Origin: DASSNR01 sp036278935
Lineage (GTDB): Bacteria > Gemmatimonadota > Gemmatimonadetes > Gemmatimonadales > Gemmatimonadaceae
Direction of reading: 5' to 3'
Assembly: GCA_036278935.1 (NCBI GenBank)
Contig: DASUKA010000102.1
Coordinates: 1-8,809, forward strand
DNA: 8,809 bases
Made by a program: the position numbers and the translations under genes
Notes under the pieces: model-generated
The model's input: the letters and a program-made list of their open reading frames with translations, nothing else
Database searches by the model: none
Told to the model about the DNA's origin: nothing
Shown: positions 1-7,336 of the stretch, piece by piece
Position numbering within the stretch: the first letter of the stretch is position 1
Layout of the letters: each line of letters starts with the position of its first letter

Positions 1-929
1 GCGCAGGCGATGAGCAGCACGCACGCCACCGTACCGAGCAGAATGAGGAGCGCCGGGCGGAGGTCGCCGTAGATCCGCTCGTGGAGCGAAGTCACCTGGA
101 CGGTGAGATCACCACCCCGCATTACCCTCATCGCCTTCCCGATGGCACGCATTCGAATGGATGCTCCACCGGGTGCGACCACGCCGGGACCAGCATTGTC
201 GCTGCGCCGGAGCGCCGCGACTTCCTTCGTCGCCGCGCTCGCCGATACCCCGGGCTGCAGCCGCCCGATCAGATACGACGTCGAGAAGCTCCGAAGCTGC
301 GCCATGGTACTCGGCGCGGCCGTGGGGAGCTCGAGCGGCACCCAGTACTCGGCGTCGTTCGGGTAGTCGAAGCCGGCCGGCATGACGCCGACAATCGTGT
401 AGCTGCGGTCGTCCAACTTGACCGTCTGTCCGATCGCATGCGGATCGCTCCCGAAATCGCGTGCCCAGAGCCCACGTCCGAGGATCGTCACCAGCGCGCT
501 CCCCGGGTGCGCGTCGCCGGGCGTGAACGCCCGGCCCAGCATGGGTCGCACTCCCATCACCTGGAAGAACCCATCGGAGATGCTGGCGCCGGTGACGTAC
601 TCGGGCTCGTCGCCCGCCGTGAGATTGGCGCCGGTGCTCTTGTAGGCGGCCAGCGCCTGAAACGAGCGAGGGTGCTCGCTCATGAGGAGGGCGATTCCCG
701 GATCGTCCATCGACCCCATGTCGCTCTCGGGGCTGGCGAGCGATACCGACACCAGACGGTCGGCGTGCGGGTAGGGAAGCGGGCGCAGCAACGCGGCGTT
801 CACGATGCCGAACAGCGCGCTGTTGGCACCGATGCCCAGCGCGAGCGTGAGCACCACGATGGCGGTGAAGCCGGGGCTCTTGCGGAGCTGGCGGAAGGTG
901 TAGCGGAGGTCCTGCAGCAGGGTATCCAC
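1..929 (-). CDS. ADOP-family ABC transporter permease, N-terminal part (runs off left edge)
   Basis: Inner-membrane permease of the MacB/FtsX type, in the duplicated-orphan (ADOP) group. I translated the minus strand from the GTG at 929 and found 309 codons with no stop before the window edge. Visible in order: a cytoplasmic N-terminus with the motif RKSPGFT (residues about 17-23), TM helix 1 containing LALGIGANS (about 30-38), then a MacB-like extracytoplasmic core domain with the family landmarks VMGVRPMLGRAF, IVGVMPAGF and LIGRLQPGVS. The sequence reaches the second TM helix (LLIACA) exactly at the edge. The start is supported by GAGGAGAG at 937-944, 7 nt upstream; GTG is also used by the next permease. 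It lies 184 nt downstream of that permease on the same strand, so the two may be co-transcribed, although a strong hairpin sits between them. Substrate unknown. A full-length family member is about 800 residues, so roughly 500 residues are outside the window. Confidence 0.93.
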   Translation of the reverse strand, partial: MDTLLQDLRYTFRQLRKSPGFTAIVVLTLALGIGANSALFGIVNAALLRPLPYPHADRLVSVSLASPESDMGSMDDPGIALLMSEHPRSFQALAAYKSTGANLTAGDEPEYVTGASISDGFFQVMGVRPMLGRAFTPGDAHPGSALVTILGRGLWARDFGSDPHAIGQTVKLDDRSYTIVGVMPAGFDYPNDAEYWVPLELPTAAPSTMAQLRSFSTSYLIGRLQPGVSASAATKEVAALRRSDNAGPGVVAPGGASIRMRAIGKAMRVMRGGDLTVQVTSLHERIYGDLRPALLILLGTVACVLLIAC

Positions 930-1002
930 GGATAGTCTCTCCTCGAAGTCGGGCGCCCGGGTCGATGGTCGGCTAGTCAGACGGGGCACGAGTGCGGAGT
1001 CT

Positions 1003-1026
1003 CCTCGCGCGGTAGGCCGCGCGAGG
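1003..1026. terminator. Perfect 10-bp hairpin between two ADOP genes (possible terminator)
   Basis: CCTCGCGCGG at 1003-1012 and its exact reverse complement at 1017-1026 enclose a 4-nt loop. The stem is almost all G/C. On the minus strand it begins 87 nt after the stop codon of the 804-residue permease and ends 73 nt before the GTG of the next one. No T-run follows on either strand, so it does not fit a classical intrinsic terminator. It could be an attenuating structure, an mRNA-stabilising stem or a terminator of the kind that does not need a U-tract. The hairpin is certain; its role is inference. Confidence 0.4.
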
Positions 1027-1113
1027 CGCAATGAGCCTTCGAGTGGATATGACCCGGCGTGCGGCGCTATGGTTGCCGAGTGCGGGGCGTCGCTGCATGC
1101 GCAATTGGATCTC

Positions 1114-3528
1114 CTATTCCGATCGGAGTGCGATAACGGGATCTACGCGGGCCGCGCGGCGCGCCGGCAGATAGCTGGCGAGAAGTGCGACGGCGGTGAG
1201 CAGGACGGGAACGCCGATAAACGTCATGGGGTCGGTACTCGTTACGCCGAACAGCAGACCGGCGAGCAACCGGGTGACCGCGAAGGCGCCGCCCAGGCCA
1301 GCCACCACCCCGACCATGGTTGCCGCGAAACCCTGCCCAACCACCAACCGAAGCACATCGCGCGATTGCGCTCCGAGCGCCACGCGCACACCGATCTCAT
1401 GCACACGCTGGCTCGCCGCGTACGCCATCATGCCGTACACGCCCACGGCGGCGAGCACGAGCGCGATGGCCGCGTATGCGCCGAACATGGCGCCGTAAAG
1501 CCGGGACTTCCAGAAGGAGAGGTCGAGGATGGCGCGCACGGGCTGGACGTCGAACAGTGCGATGGTCGGATCGACGTCCCGCACCGCCGCCCGTACCGCG
1601 CTCGCGGCCAGTGCGGGATCCCCGGCCGTGCGCACCATGATCGTGGTGGTCGCCGGCGCCGAGTGCGCGTACGGCAGATAGATCTGCGGCTCCGGACGCT
1701 CGCCGATCCACCGCTGCTTGATGTCCGCAACGACCCCGACGATGGTGAGCCACGCGCCCGTACTATCGGCCGCAACGCGCAGCCGGCGGCCCAGGGGATT
1801 CTCATCCGGATAGTACCGCTCGGCCAGCGTCTCGCTCACGAGCACCACGTCGTGCGCGGCGTCCGACGTCTCCCGATCGGTGAACGCGCGACCGCGCACG
1901 ATGGGCACGTGCAGCGCACCGAAGTACGCGGCGGTGACGGGACGGTACAGGGCGCTCGGCCGTTCATTCGGCGCGACCGCGCGTCCCTCGATGTGGAACC
2001 GGCTCATGGTGGTCACGCCGAACAACGGGACGTAGCTGGTGGCCGCGGCCGACTGCACACCGGGAATCGCCTCGATGCGCCGCGTCACCTGGTGCACGAG
2101 GGCTGTGCGTCGACCGATGCCAGCGTACCGCTCGCCCGTGAAGTGAAGCTGCAGCGTGAGAATGCGCGCGGGGTCGAAGCCGACGTCCACCGCCGTCGTG
2201 GCGATGAAGCTCCGGATGAGGAGCGTCGCCCCGATGATGAGCATCATCGACAGCGCCATCTGCCCGGCCACGAGGGCGCCGCGCGTCCGCATATGCTCGG
2301 TTCCCGCACTCGACCCTCGCGCGCCCGCCTTGAGCATCGTCTGCACGTCGGCGCGCGAGGCGTGGAGCGCGGGGAGAATCCCGAAGAGCACGCCGGTGGC
2401 AAGGGCGACGATGAACGTGAACGCCAGCGCGCTCCGGTCGATGCTCCAGGTGATGTAGAACGGCATGCGCACGGGGATGCGCGCCCATACCCAGTGGATC
2501 CCCCACGACGCGATGAGAATGCCGAACCCGCCCGCGACCAGCGCGAGGATCACGCTCTCGAGCAGCAACTGCCGCACGATCCGCCACCGGCTCGCGCCGA
2601 GCGCCGTGCGGATAGCGATCTCCTTCTCGCGCGCGGTGGCACGGGCGAGCAGCAGGTTGGCGACGTTGGCGCAGGCAATGAGCAGCACGAAGCCGACGGC
2701 GGCCTGCATGAGCGCGATGACGAGACGCACGTCCTTCGGCGCCAGCTCGTCGCGATAGGAGGCGACGCGCGCACTGGCGCCGTGGTCCGCGTCGGACGAG
2801 CGGGCGGCCAGCCGAGGCGCGAGTGCCGCAACGTTCGCCCGCGCGCGAGCAACGGTGACACCCGGTGCGAGCCGCGCCAGCACATGCAGCGTGTGTGCAT
2901 CGTGTGAGGCAGCGCTCGGGCGGGGCGCGAGCGGCACCCACATCTCCTGCCACTCGGGGAACTGGAAGCGCGGCGGCATCACGCCGATCACCGTACGCGG
3001 TGCGCCGTTCACCACGATCGTGCGACCGACGATGGACGAGTCGCTCGCGAAGCGCTGTTGCCAGAGCGAGTATCCGAGGAGCACGACGCCATCCCGCCCG
3101 GACTCACCCTCGTCGCTGGTGAAGGTGCGGCCGAGCGCGGCGTGCACGCCGAGGAGGTGGAAGACATTGACGCTCACCACCGCGCCAGATACGCCCACCG
3201 GCTCTTCGTCGTGCGAGAGGTTGAAGTCGCGGTGCGTGAACGCCGCCACTTCGCTGAACGTGCGCGTCTGGCGCTGCCAGTCGCGGAGCTCGGCGTAGGA
3301 GAGGCTGCCGTCCGTGACATGCTGCGCTGGACGGGTCTCGTAGAGCGCCACCAGGCGCTCGGGGTCGGAATACGGAAGTCGCGAGAGGAGCAGCGAGCTC
3401 GCGCTGCTGAACATCATCGTGTTGATGCCGATGCCGAGCGCGAGGGTGACGACGGCGACGCACGTGAAGCCCGGACTCTTGCGCAGGGTGCGGAGGGCGT
3501 GGCGGACGTCGTGGAGGAGCGCCGTCAC
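1114..3528 (-). CDS. ADOP-family ABC transporter permease (complete, 804 aa)
   Basis: Complete duplicated MacB/FtsX-like permease, GTG start, TAG stop. GGGAG at 3538-3542, 9 nt upstream, supports the start. Order of parts: cytoplasmic tail with RKSPGFT (16-22); TM1 (about 21-42, LALGIGIN); first extracytoplasmic core domain (about 43-270); TM2 with LLIACANVANLLLARA (about 275-295), followed by the cytoplasmic loop KEIAIRTALGAS; TM3 (about 320-345); TM4 (about 368-390, GILPAL). The second half starts with TM5 (about 415-440, LIIGATLLIRSF), then a second core domain (about 441-670) with YYPDENPLGRR and IVGVVADI, TM6 (about 677-702), loop HEIGVRVALGAQ, TM7 (about 730-757) and TM8 ending in YLPARRAARVDPVIALRSE. 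Length is typical of the family. No ATPase is encoded nearby; both halves keep the loops that in MacB-type transporters face the ATPase. Substrate unknown. Divergent from the Uma2-family gene across a 164-nt gap. Confidence 0.96.
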   Translation of the reverse strand: MTALLHDVRHALRTLRKSPGFTCVAVVTLALGIGINTMMFSSASSLLLSRLPYSDPERLVALYETRPAQHVTDGSLSYAELRDWQRQTRTFSEVAAFTHRDFNLSHDEEPVGVSGAVVSVNVFHLLGVHAALGRTFTSDEGESGRDGVVLLGYSLWQQRFASDSSIVGRTIVVNGAPRTVIGVMPPRFQFPEWQEMWVPLAPRPSAASHDAHTLHVLARLAPGVTVARARANVAALAPRLAARSSDADHGASARVASYRDELAPKDVRLVIALMQAAVGFVLLIACANVANLLLARATAREKEIAIRTALGASRWRIVRQLLLESVILALVAGGFGILIASWGIHWVWARIPVRMPFYITWSIDRSALAFTFIVALATGVLFGILPALHASRADVQTMLKAGARGSSAGTEHMRTRGALVAGQMALSMMLIIGATLLIRSFIATTAVDVGFDPARILTLQLHFTGERYAGIGRRTALVHQVTRRIEAIPGVQSAAATSYVPLFGVTTMSRFHIEGRAVAPNERPSALYRPVTAAYFGALHVPIVRGRAFTDRETSDAAHDVVLVSETLAERYYPDENPLGRRLRVAADSTGAWLTIVGVVADIKQRWIGERPEPQIYLPYAHSAPATTTIMVRTAGDPALAASAVRAAVRDVDPTIALFDVQPVRAILDLSFWKSRLYGAMFGAYAAIALVLAAVGVYGMMAYAASQRVHEIGVRVALGAQSRDVLRLVVGQGFAATMVGVVAGLGGAFAVTRLLAGLLFGVTSTDPMTFIGVPVLLTAVALLASYLPARRAARVDPVIALRSE

Positions 3529-3692
3529 GGTGCGAGGCTCCCGCGAAGGAAGGAAGCGGTGGCGGACATCAACAGTCGAGCTCGAGCGCTGGCGATGGCG
3601 TAGGGAATGGTTCGATGACGCAATGGGCGTCCGGCGTTGCGATACTGGGCCATGCGCGCCACTTGCCTTTCCTCAACCGCCGAGGCGATAGT

Positions 3693-4259
3693 ATGGGCAT
3701 GCCCGCCCCGCTCGACTTCTACACCGCCGACATGGTCCGCGCTCTCAACGACGCGGAGCCGCGAAACTGGCCGCGCTACGAGACCGTGCACGGGGAGCTC
3801 CTCGTGAGCCCCGCTCCGCGGCCGCGGCACCAGGACGTCGCGTTCCGGCTCGGGCGTGCGATCGCCGACTATCTCGATCGCGAGCCGGTGGGTCATGTCC
3901 GCCTGGCGCCGGCCGATATCTCGTGGGGGCTGCCTGACGTACTCGTGCAACCCGATGTGTTTGTCGTGCCGCTCGACGAGGCGCGCACGCTCGACTGGCG
4001 GACGATCCGGCATCTCCTGTTGGCGATCGAGGTGCTGAGCCCCGGCAGCATCCGCGCCGATCGCTTTACCAAGCGCCGCCTGTATCAGGAGCTGGACGTG
4101 GGGTTGTACTGGGTGATCGATGGCGATGCCCACACGGTCGAGGTGTGGACGGCCGGGGACTCCCTGTCGCGAGTGGAGCGCGAGATGCTCGTGTGGCATC
4201 CGGAGGGGGCCGCGGGGCCGTTCATGGTCTCCTTCACGGAGCTCTTTCGGCTGATCTGA
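3693..4259 (+). CDS. Uma2-family (DUF820) PD-(D/E)XK nuclease-like protein
   Basis: A 188-residue protein matching the Uma2/DUF820 family, which has a restriction-endonuclease-like fold but no firmly established cellular role. Visible landmarks: the opening motif VHGELLVSPAPRPRHQ (residues 32-47, acidic E35), QPDVFVV with D88, the core strand IEVLSPGS with E113 and S116, then DRFTKRRLYQELDVGLYWVIDG (D123, K127, Y139, W140). D88, E113 and K127 are placed like the catalytic residues of the family, so the protein looks intact. I chose the ATG at 3693 because GAGG (3682-3685) lies 7 nt upstream and the length then equals the usual 180-200 residues. An earlier in-frame ATG at 3615 adds 26 residues with no family match. 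It is the only plus-strand gene, placed between ADOP permeases and ending 8 nt from the convergent stop of the next one. No cognate partner, toxin-antitoxin pair or transposase is visible beside it. Confidence 0.9.
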   Translation: MGMPAPLDFYTADMVRALNDAEPRNWPRYETVHGELLVSPAPRPRHQDVAFRLGRAIADYLDREPVGHVRLAPADISWGLPDVLVQPDVFVVPLDEARTLDWRTIRHLLLAIEVLSPGSIRADRFTKRRLYQELDVGLYWVIDGDAHTVEVWTAGDSLSRVEREMLVWHPEGAAGPFMVSFTELFRLI

Positions 4260-4267
4260 GGCCCTCA

Positions 4268-6712
4268 TCATTCCGCCCGGAGCGACTCGACCGGATCGAT
4301 GCTGGCCGCGCGTCGTGCCGGAATCCAGCATGCCACCACCGCCACGACGACGAGCATGAGCGCGATACCCGCGAATGTGAGGGGATCCGTCGCACTCACC
4401 CCGTACAGCATGCTGCGCATGAGTCGGGTGCCGGCCATCGCGATGCCGGCCCCGCCGCCAATGCCAATGAGCGTCAGCATCACCCCTTGCCTCACGACTA
4501 GGCGAAGCACGTGCGTCCGCTGCGCGCCGAGCGCCATGCGGACGCCAATCTCCCTCGTGCGCTGTGCGACGCTGTAGGCGATGACGCCGTACAGCCCGAT
4601 CACCGCGAGCAGCAGCGCGACCCCGCCGAAGATCGTGAAGAGGAGCGCGCCGAGGCGGAAGGGAAGAAGCTGCGGGCCGAGCACGTCGCTCATCGGCGTG
4701 ACGTTCACGAACGGGAGATCGGGCGCCAGCGTCTGCATCGCACGGCGCACCAGGGTGATCATCGCCGCCGGACTACTTGCCGTGCGGACGAACAGCGTGC
4801 GGAACGGCACCATCGCCCGTTGCAGAATCGGCACGTAGAAGCCGGGGGTCGATGGATCGCCAAGCAGCTGGTACCTCGTGTTGGCCACGACGCCCACCAC
4901 CTGCGAGCACGGCGGTGTGGTGGAATCGGCGCCGCCCGTCCGGATCTGTATGCATTGGCCGATCGGATTCCGTCCAGGCCAGTACAGCCGCGCCATTGCC
5001 TCGTTCACAATCACCACGAGCGGCGTCCCGGCTCGATCGCCGTCCGTGAACGCGCGCCCGAGTCGGAGTGGAATGCCCATCGTGGCGAAGAAATCAGAGC
5101 CAACACCGTTGATGTATGGGCCCTCCGTGCTGTATGGCAGAGAGTCGCGCCCGGGGATCGTGAACCGGCTTCCCAGCACACCGTACAGTGGAACCATCTC
5201 GGCGGAGCTGACCTGCTGAACGCCCCGCAGTGCGCGCAATCGCCCGAGCGCCTGGCTGTAGAACGCCCGCTGTGCCGGTGCTGCGTAGCCGGCTTTCCCC
5301 AGATCGACGGAGACGAGCAACGTGTGATCGAGCTCCATCCCGGTGTCGATCGCCTGCACGTTCCGCAGGCTCCGCACGAGGAGCCCCGCGCCAATCAGTA
5401 GGACGACGGAGAGCGCCACCTGCGTGGCGAGCAGGCCGCCCCGTAGGCGCGAGCGCCCGTGTCCCTGGCCACCCGCACCGTCCTTGAGCGACCCGACGAG
5501 CTCCAGTCGGCTCGCCTGCCATGCCGGGACGAGGCCGAACACGATACCGGTGGTGGTCGAGAGGAGTGCGGTGAACGTCAGCACGCGCACGTCGATGAGA
5601 TGCTCGATGGGTGGGAGCGGGAAGAGCTGAACGAGATCGGTGCCCCACGAAGCGAGCAGCAGGCCGCACACGCCGCCGAGCAGTGCAAGCAGGATGCTTT
5701 CGGTCAGGAGCTGGCGGACGAGACGCCCGCGTCCCACGCCAAGCGAGAGCCGTAGCGCGATCTCGCGCCGGCGTCGTGCCGCGCGCACCAGCAGCAGATT
5801 GGCGACGTTCGCGCACGCGATGAGCAGCACCACGCCAGTGACGATCGAGAGCCAGAGCGCCACGGTGGCCGGCTGCGAGCGGCCCGGACCCATCGCGGCG
5901 TTCACCGGGCCGAGCGTCACGATCGGATCGTGGTCGAGATGCTCGATCGATTCATCCGCGTGGCGCAGGATCGTGCTCGCCTCGGCGGCCGCCCGTGTCT
6001 GTGTCATTCCTGTCGCCAACCGGCCAAAGATCGAATAGCAGGCACAGAAATGGTTGGTGAGAGCGGTCAGGGCGCCGAGCTCCTGCTGCATCATCGGCGC
6101 CCACAGGTCGATCGATTGCAGATCGATCCCGTTGAAGTGTTCAGGCGCCACGCCGACGACCGTGAACGGATGGCCGTTGAGAATGATCGCACGTCCGATG
6201 ACGCCGCGATCGCCCGCGAACTGGCGCTGCCAGAACCGATACGCGAGCACCGCCACCGGATGGGCGCCAGGCGTGTGCTCTTCATCACTCACGAAGAAGC
6301 GGCCCAGCACGGGATGAACGCCAAGTGTGGAGAAGTAGCCGGCGGAGGTGAGCATGGCGTCGAGCTGCCGTGCACCCACGCCCCGGCCGAAGCTCACGCG
6401 CGCCTCATGCGTTGTCGCCAGGCCAGCGAACGCGTGCGCGTTGTCGCGCAGGTCAGTGTAATCGGGGTACGCGAAGCCGTCTCCTTCGACGGTCTGGATG
6501 TATCCACTCCGGCGCGTCACGTACAGGCGCACGATGCTCCCGGGATCCTGCACCACGGCTGGCGGCTTGAGGAACAGCGCATCGATCACGCTGAACATCG
6601 TGCTGTTCGCCCCGATACCGAGCGCGAGGCAGACGACGGCGATGCACGTGAACGCCGGCGTCCTGGTCAGTGAGCGTACGGCGTAGCGAAGGTCGTGGAT
6701 CAGGCTGTCCAT
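4268..6712 (-). CDS. ADOP-family ABC transporter permease (complete, 814 aa)
   Basis: Complete duplicated MacB/FtsX-like permease. I start it at the ATG at 6712 (MDSLIHDLRYAVRSL), because this is the conserved family N-terminus and AGAGGA (6719-6724) lies 6 nt upstream. The open frame continues 61 residues further, but that part is Arg/Asp-rich and overlaps the upstream small gene in another frame. Parts: TM1 with LALGIGANS (about 30-38); first core domain; TM2 LLIACANVANLLLVRA with loop REIALRLSLGVGRG; TM3; TM4; TM5 LLIGAGLLVRSL; second core domain with LYWPGRNPIGQCI; TM6; loop REIGVRMALGAQR; TM7; TM8 ending WIPARRAASIDPVESLRAE. Unlike its complete neighbour it has paired cysteines in the exported parts: C223 and C225 in the first core domain, C587 and C602 in the second, which could form disulfides. 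It probably shares a transcript with the small membrane protein 56 nt upstream. Substrate unknown; no ATPase is present. Confidence 0.96.
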   Translation of the reverse strand: MDSLIHDLRYAVRSLTRTPAFTCIAVVCLALGIGANSTMFSVIDALFLKPPAVVQDPGSIVRLYVTRRSGYIQTVEGDGFAYPDYTDLRDNAHAFAGLATTHEARVSFGRGVGARQLDAMLTSAGYFSTLGVHPVLGRFFVSDEEHTPGAHPVAVLAYRFWQRQFAGDRGVIGRAIILNGHPFTVVGVAPEHFNGIDLQSIDLWAPMMQQELGALTALTNHFCACYSIFGRLATGMTQTRAAAEASTILRHADESIEHLDHDPIVTLGPVNAAMGPGRSQPATVALWLSIVTGVVLLIACANVANLLLVRAARRRREIALRLSLGVGRGRLVRQLLTESILLALLGGVCGLLLASWGTDLVQLFPLPPIEHLIDVRVLTFTALLSTTTGIVFGLVPAWQASRLELVGSLKDGAGGQGHGRSRLRGGLLATQVALSVVLLIGAGLLVRSLRNVQAIDTGMELDHTLLVSVDLGKAGYAAPAQRAFYSQALGRLRALRGVQQVSSAEMVPLYGVLGSRFTIPGRDSLPYSTEGPYINGVGSDFFATMGIPLRLGRAFTDGDRAGTPLVVIVNEAMARLYWPGRNPIGQCIQIRTGGADSTTPPCSQVVGVVANTRYQLLGDPSTPGFYVPILQRAMVPFRTLFVRTASSPAAMITLVRRAMQTLAPDLPFVNVTPMSDVLGPQLLPFRLGALLFTIFGGVALLLAVIGLYGVIAYSVAQRTREIGVRMALGAQRTHVLRLVVRQGVMLTLIGIGGGAGIAMAGTRLMRSMLYGVSATDPLTFAGIALMLVVVAVVACWIPARRAASIDPVESLRAE

Positions 6713-6718
6713 AGAGCG

Positions 6719-6724
6719 TCCTCT
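6719..6724 (-). promoter_or_regulatory. Ribosome binding site deciding the start of the 814-aa permease
   Basis: AGAGGA on the minus strand, 6 nt before the ATG at 6712. It supports this start over the upstream extension of the same open frame. Confidence 0.7.
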
Positions 6725-6768
6725 GGCCAGATCGTCTGCATCGGTCGCCTCCGCCGCGTGTGTGATCG

Positions 6769-7029
6769 CTACCCGAGTGCGAGGATCGCGAGCAGGCGCT
6801 CGGCGAGCGCCGTCCAGGTGACGGGATGCAGCGCGATCGTCGTCACCACGCCGCACGTTACGATCACCGTTCCGATGGCGAGCAGGAGCACGCACGTGTC
6901 GAGCACCGATGCACGGGTCGCCAGGCCGCCCGCCTCGGCCCGCGATGGCGTGGCGCCGTGCGCGCGCTCCGGTCGCCTGCCAGGCAACTGCTCCAGGCGC
7001 ACTGACAGTTCAACCTCGGCCGAATGCAT
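6769..7029 (-). CDS. Small single-TM membrane protein upstream of ADOP permease (hypothetical)
   Basis: An 86-residue protein that I do not recognise. Residues 1-41 are hydrophilic, with many Arg, Glu, Ala and Gly (MHSAEVELSVRLEQLPGR at the start). Residues about 46-67 form one clear TM helix (VLLLAIGTVIVTCGVVTTIA). The C-terminal WTALAERLLAILALG is amphipathic or weakly hydrophobic and may lie on the membrane. The N-terminus has several positive charges, so it probably stays in the cytoplasm. The ATG at 7029 is preceded by a full GGAGG (7035-7039) at 5 nt, a stronger signal than that of any other gene here; an in-frame GTG at 7101 would add 24 residues but has only a weak site. The stop is 56 nt before the ADOP start on the same strand, so the two are probably co-transcribed. 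It could be an accessory subunit of that permease, but this rests on context only. It is not the known ADOP N-terminal prefix domain. Confidence 0.65.
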   Translation of the reverse strand: MHSAEVELSVRLEQLPGRRPERAHGATPSRAEAGGLATRASVLDTCVLLLAIGTVIVTCGVVTTIALHPVTWTALAERLLAILALG

Positions 7030-7034
7030 CAATG

Positions 7035-7039
7035 CCTCC
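7035..7039 (-). promoter_or_regulatory. Strong Shine-Dalgarno GGAGG of the small membrane protein
   Basis: GGAGG on the minus strand, 5 nt before the ATG at 7029. It is the main reason to accept this short gene and to prefer this start over the upstream GTG at 7101. Confidence 0.7.
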
Positions 7040-7219
7040 GGAAAAGCAGACGGAATCGCGTTCGTAGCACGCTCGGCAGGGTGCGGTTCGTAGGTGCGCA
7101 CGCGGTGGCGAGATTCTCACGTAATGCGGGTGCAACGCGCCCCGGACGGGCGGCGCAGAGCGCTAACTCGCTCGGTGGTGGAGATGTGCGTGGCGCCCCG
7201 AAGCATGCCATCGCACAGA
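7040..7219 (-). other. Non-coding leader between candidate promoter and small membrane protein gene
   Basis: If the candidate sigma-54-like promoter at 7231-7245 is real, transcription would begin near 7219 and leave an untranslated leader of about 190 nt. I see no convincing gene, riboswitch or strong structure in it, only a short stem (GCGC at 7153-7156 with GCGC at 7160-7163). Short open frames here have no family match and no supported starts. A weak upstream extension of the small membrane protein frame covers 7030-7101. Confidence 0.3.
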
Positions 7220-7221
7220 GG

Positions 7222-7290
7222 CGCAGCTAGACAAGACGCGTGCCACGTGGTCGTTTCCGTAAGCGCATGCCCAGCATAAAGTTAGCTGCG
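7222..7290. repeat. Inverted repeat with 8-bp perfect arms, 53-nt spacer
   Basis: CGCAGCTA at 7222-7229 is matched by its reverse complement TAGCTGCG at 7283-7290. The left arm lies directly beside the candidate sigma-54-like promoter, at the -12 side. The overall size and the GTTAGCT in the right arm recall an integron attC site, but the inner arms do not pair as attC requires. It may be a chance repeat or part of the control region. Confidence 0.3.
7231..7245 (-). promoter_or_regulatory. Candidate sigma-54 (-24/-12) promoter for the small protein-ADOP operon
   Basis: The minus strand reads TGGCACGCGTCTTGT. Against the sigma-54 consensus TGGCACG-N4-TTGC, all seven bases of the -24 block match, the spacing is exact, and the -12 block matches TTG but has T instead of C. 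That mismatch falls in the normally conserved GC pair, which lowers confidence. It faces the small membrane protein gene and the ADOP permease, with an expected transcription start near 7219. A perfect CCACGTGG palindrome at 7243-7250 overlaps its upstream end. Confidence 0.35.
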
Positions 7291-7336
7291 TGCTGTCGAA
7301 GGCGGCCGACTGCCGTGTGCCCGGAATTGGGATTCG

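Noticed and set aside
81..935. Plus-strand open frame of 284 codons opposite the left-edge permease
   Set aside because: Antisense shadow with Arg/Glu/His-rich composition; the minus strand translates to a clear ADOP N-terminal half.
1069..2907. Plus-strand open frame of 612 codons opposite the 804-residue permease
   Set aside because: It is rich in Arg, His, Asp, Glu and Gly with no domain or TM pattern, as expected for the antisense frame of a GC-rich gene. The minus-strand frame is a clear ADOP permease.
3615..3692. Earlier in-frame ATG for the Uma2 gene
   Set aside because: The added 26 residues match nothing in the family, and the ATG at 3693 has GAGG at good spacing and gives the usual length. 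A GATACT at 3641-3646 could be a -10 box within this stretch, but no convincing -35 is present, so I do not list it.
3525..4331. Minus-strand open frame of 268 codons covering the Uma2 gene
   Set aside because: Antisense shadow; the plus strand carries the conserved Uma2 motifs, and the minus frame would overlap the starts and stops of both neighbours.
6713..6895. 61-residue N-terminal extension of the 814-residue permease
   Set aside because: No family match, composition of an out-of-frame shadow, overlaps the small membrane protein in another frame, while the ATG at 6712 has an RBS and the conserved N-terminus.
7222..7290. Integron attC site
   Set aside because: Outer arms and GTTAGCT are suggestive, but the left core is poor (GCTAGAC against RYYYAAC) and the inner arms next to the cores do not pair. 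No integrase or cassette gene is visible.
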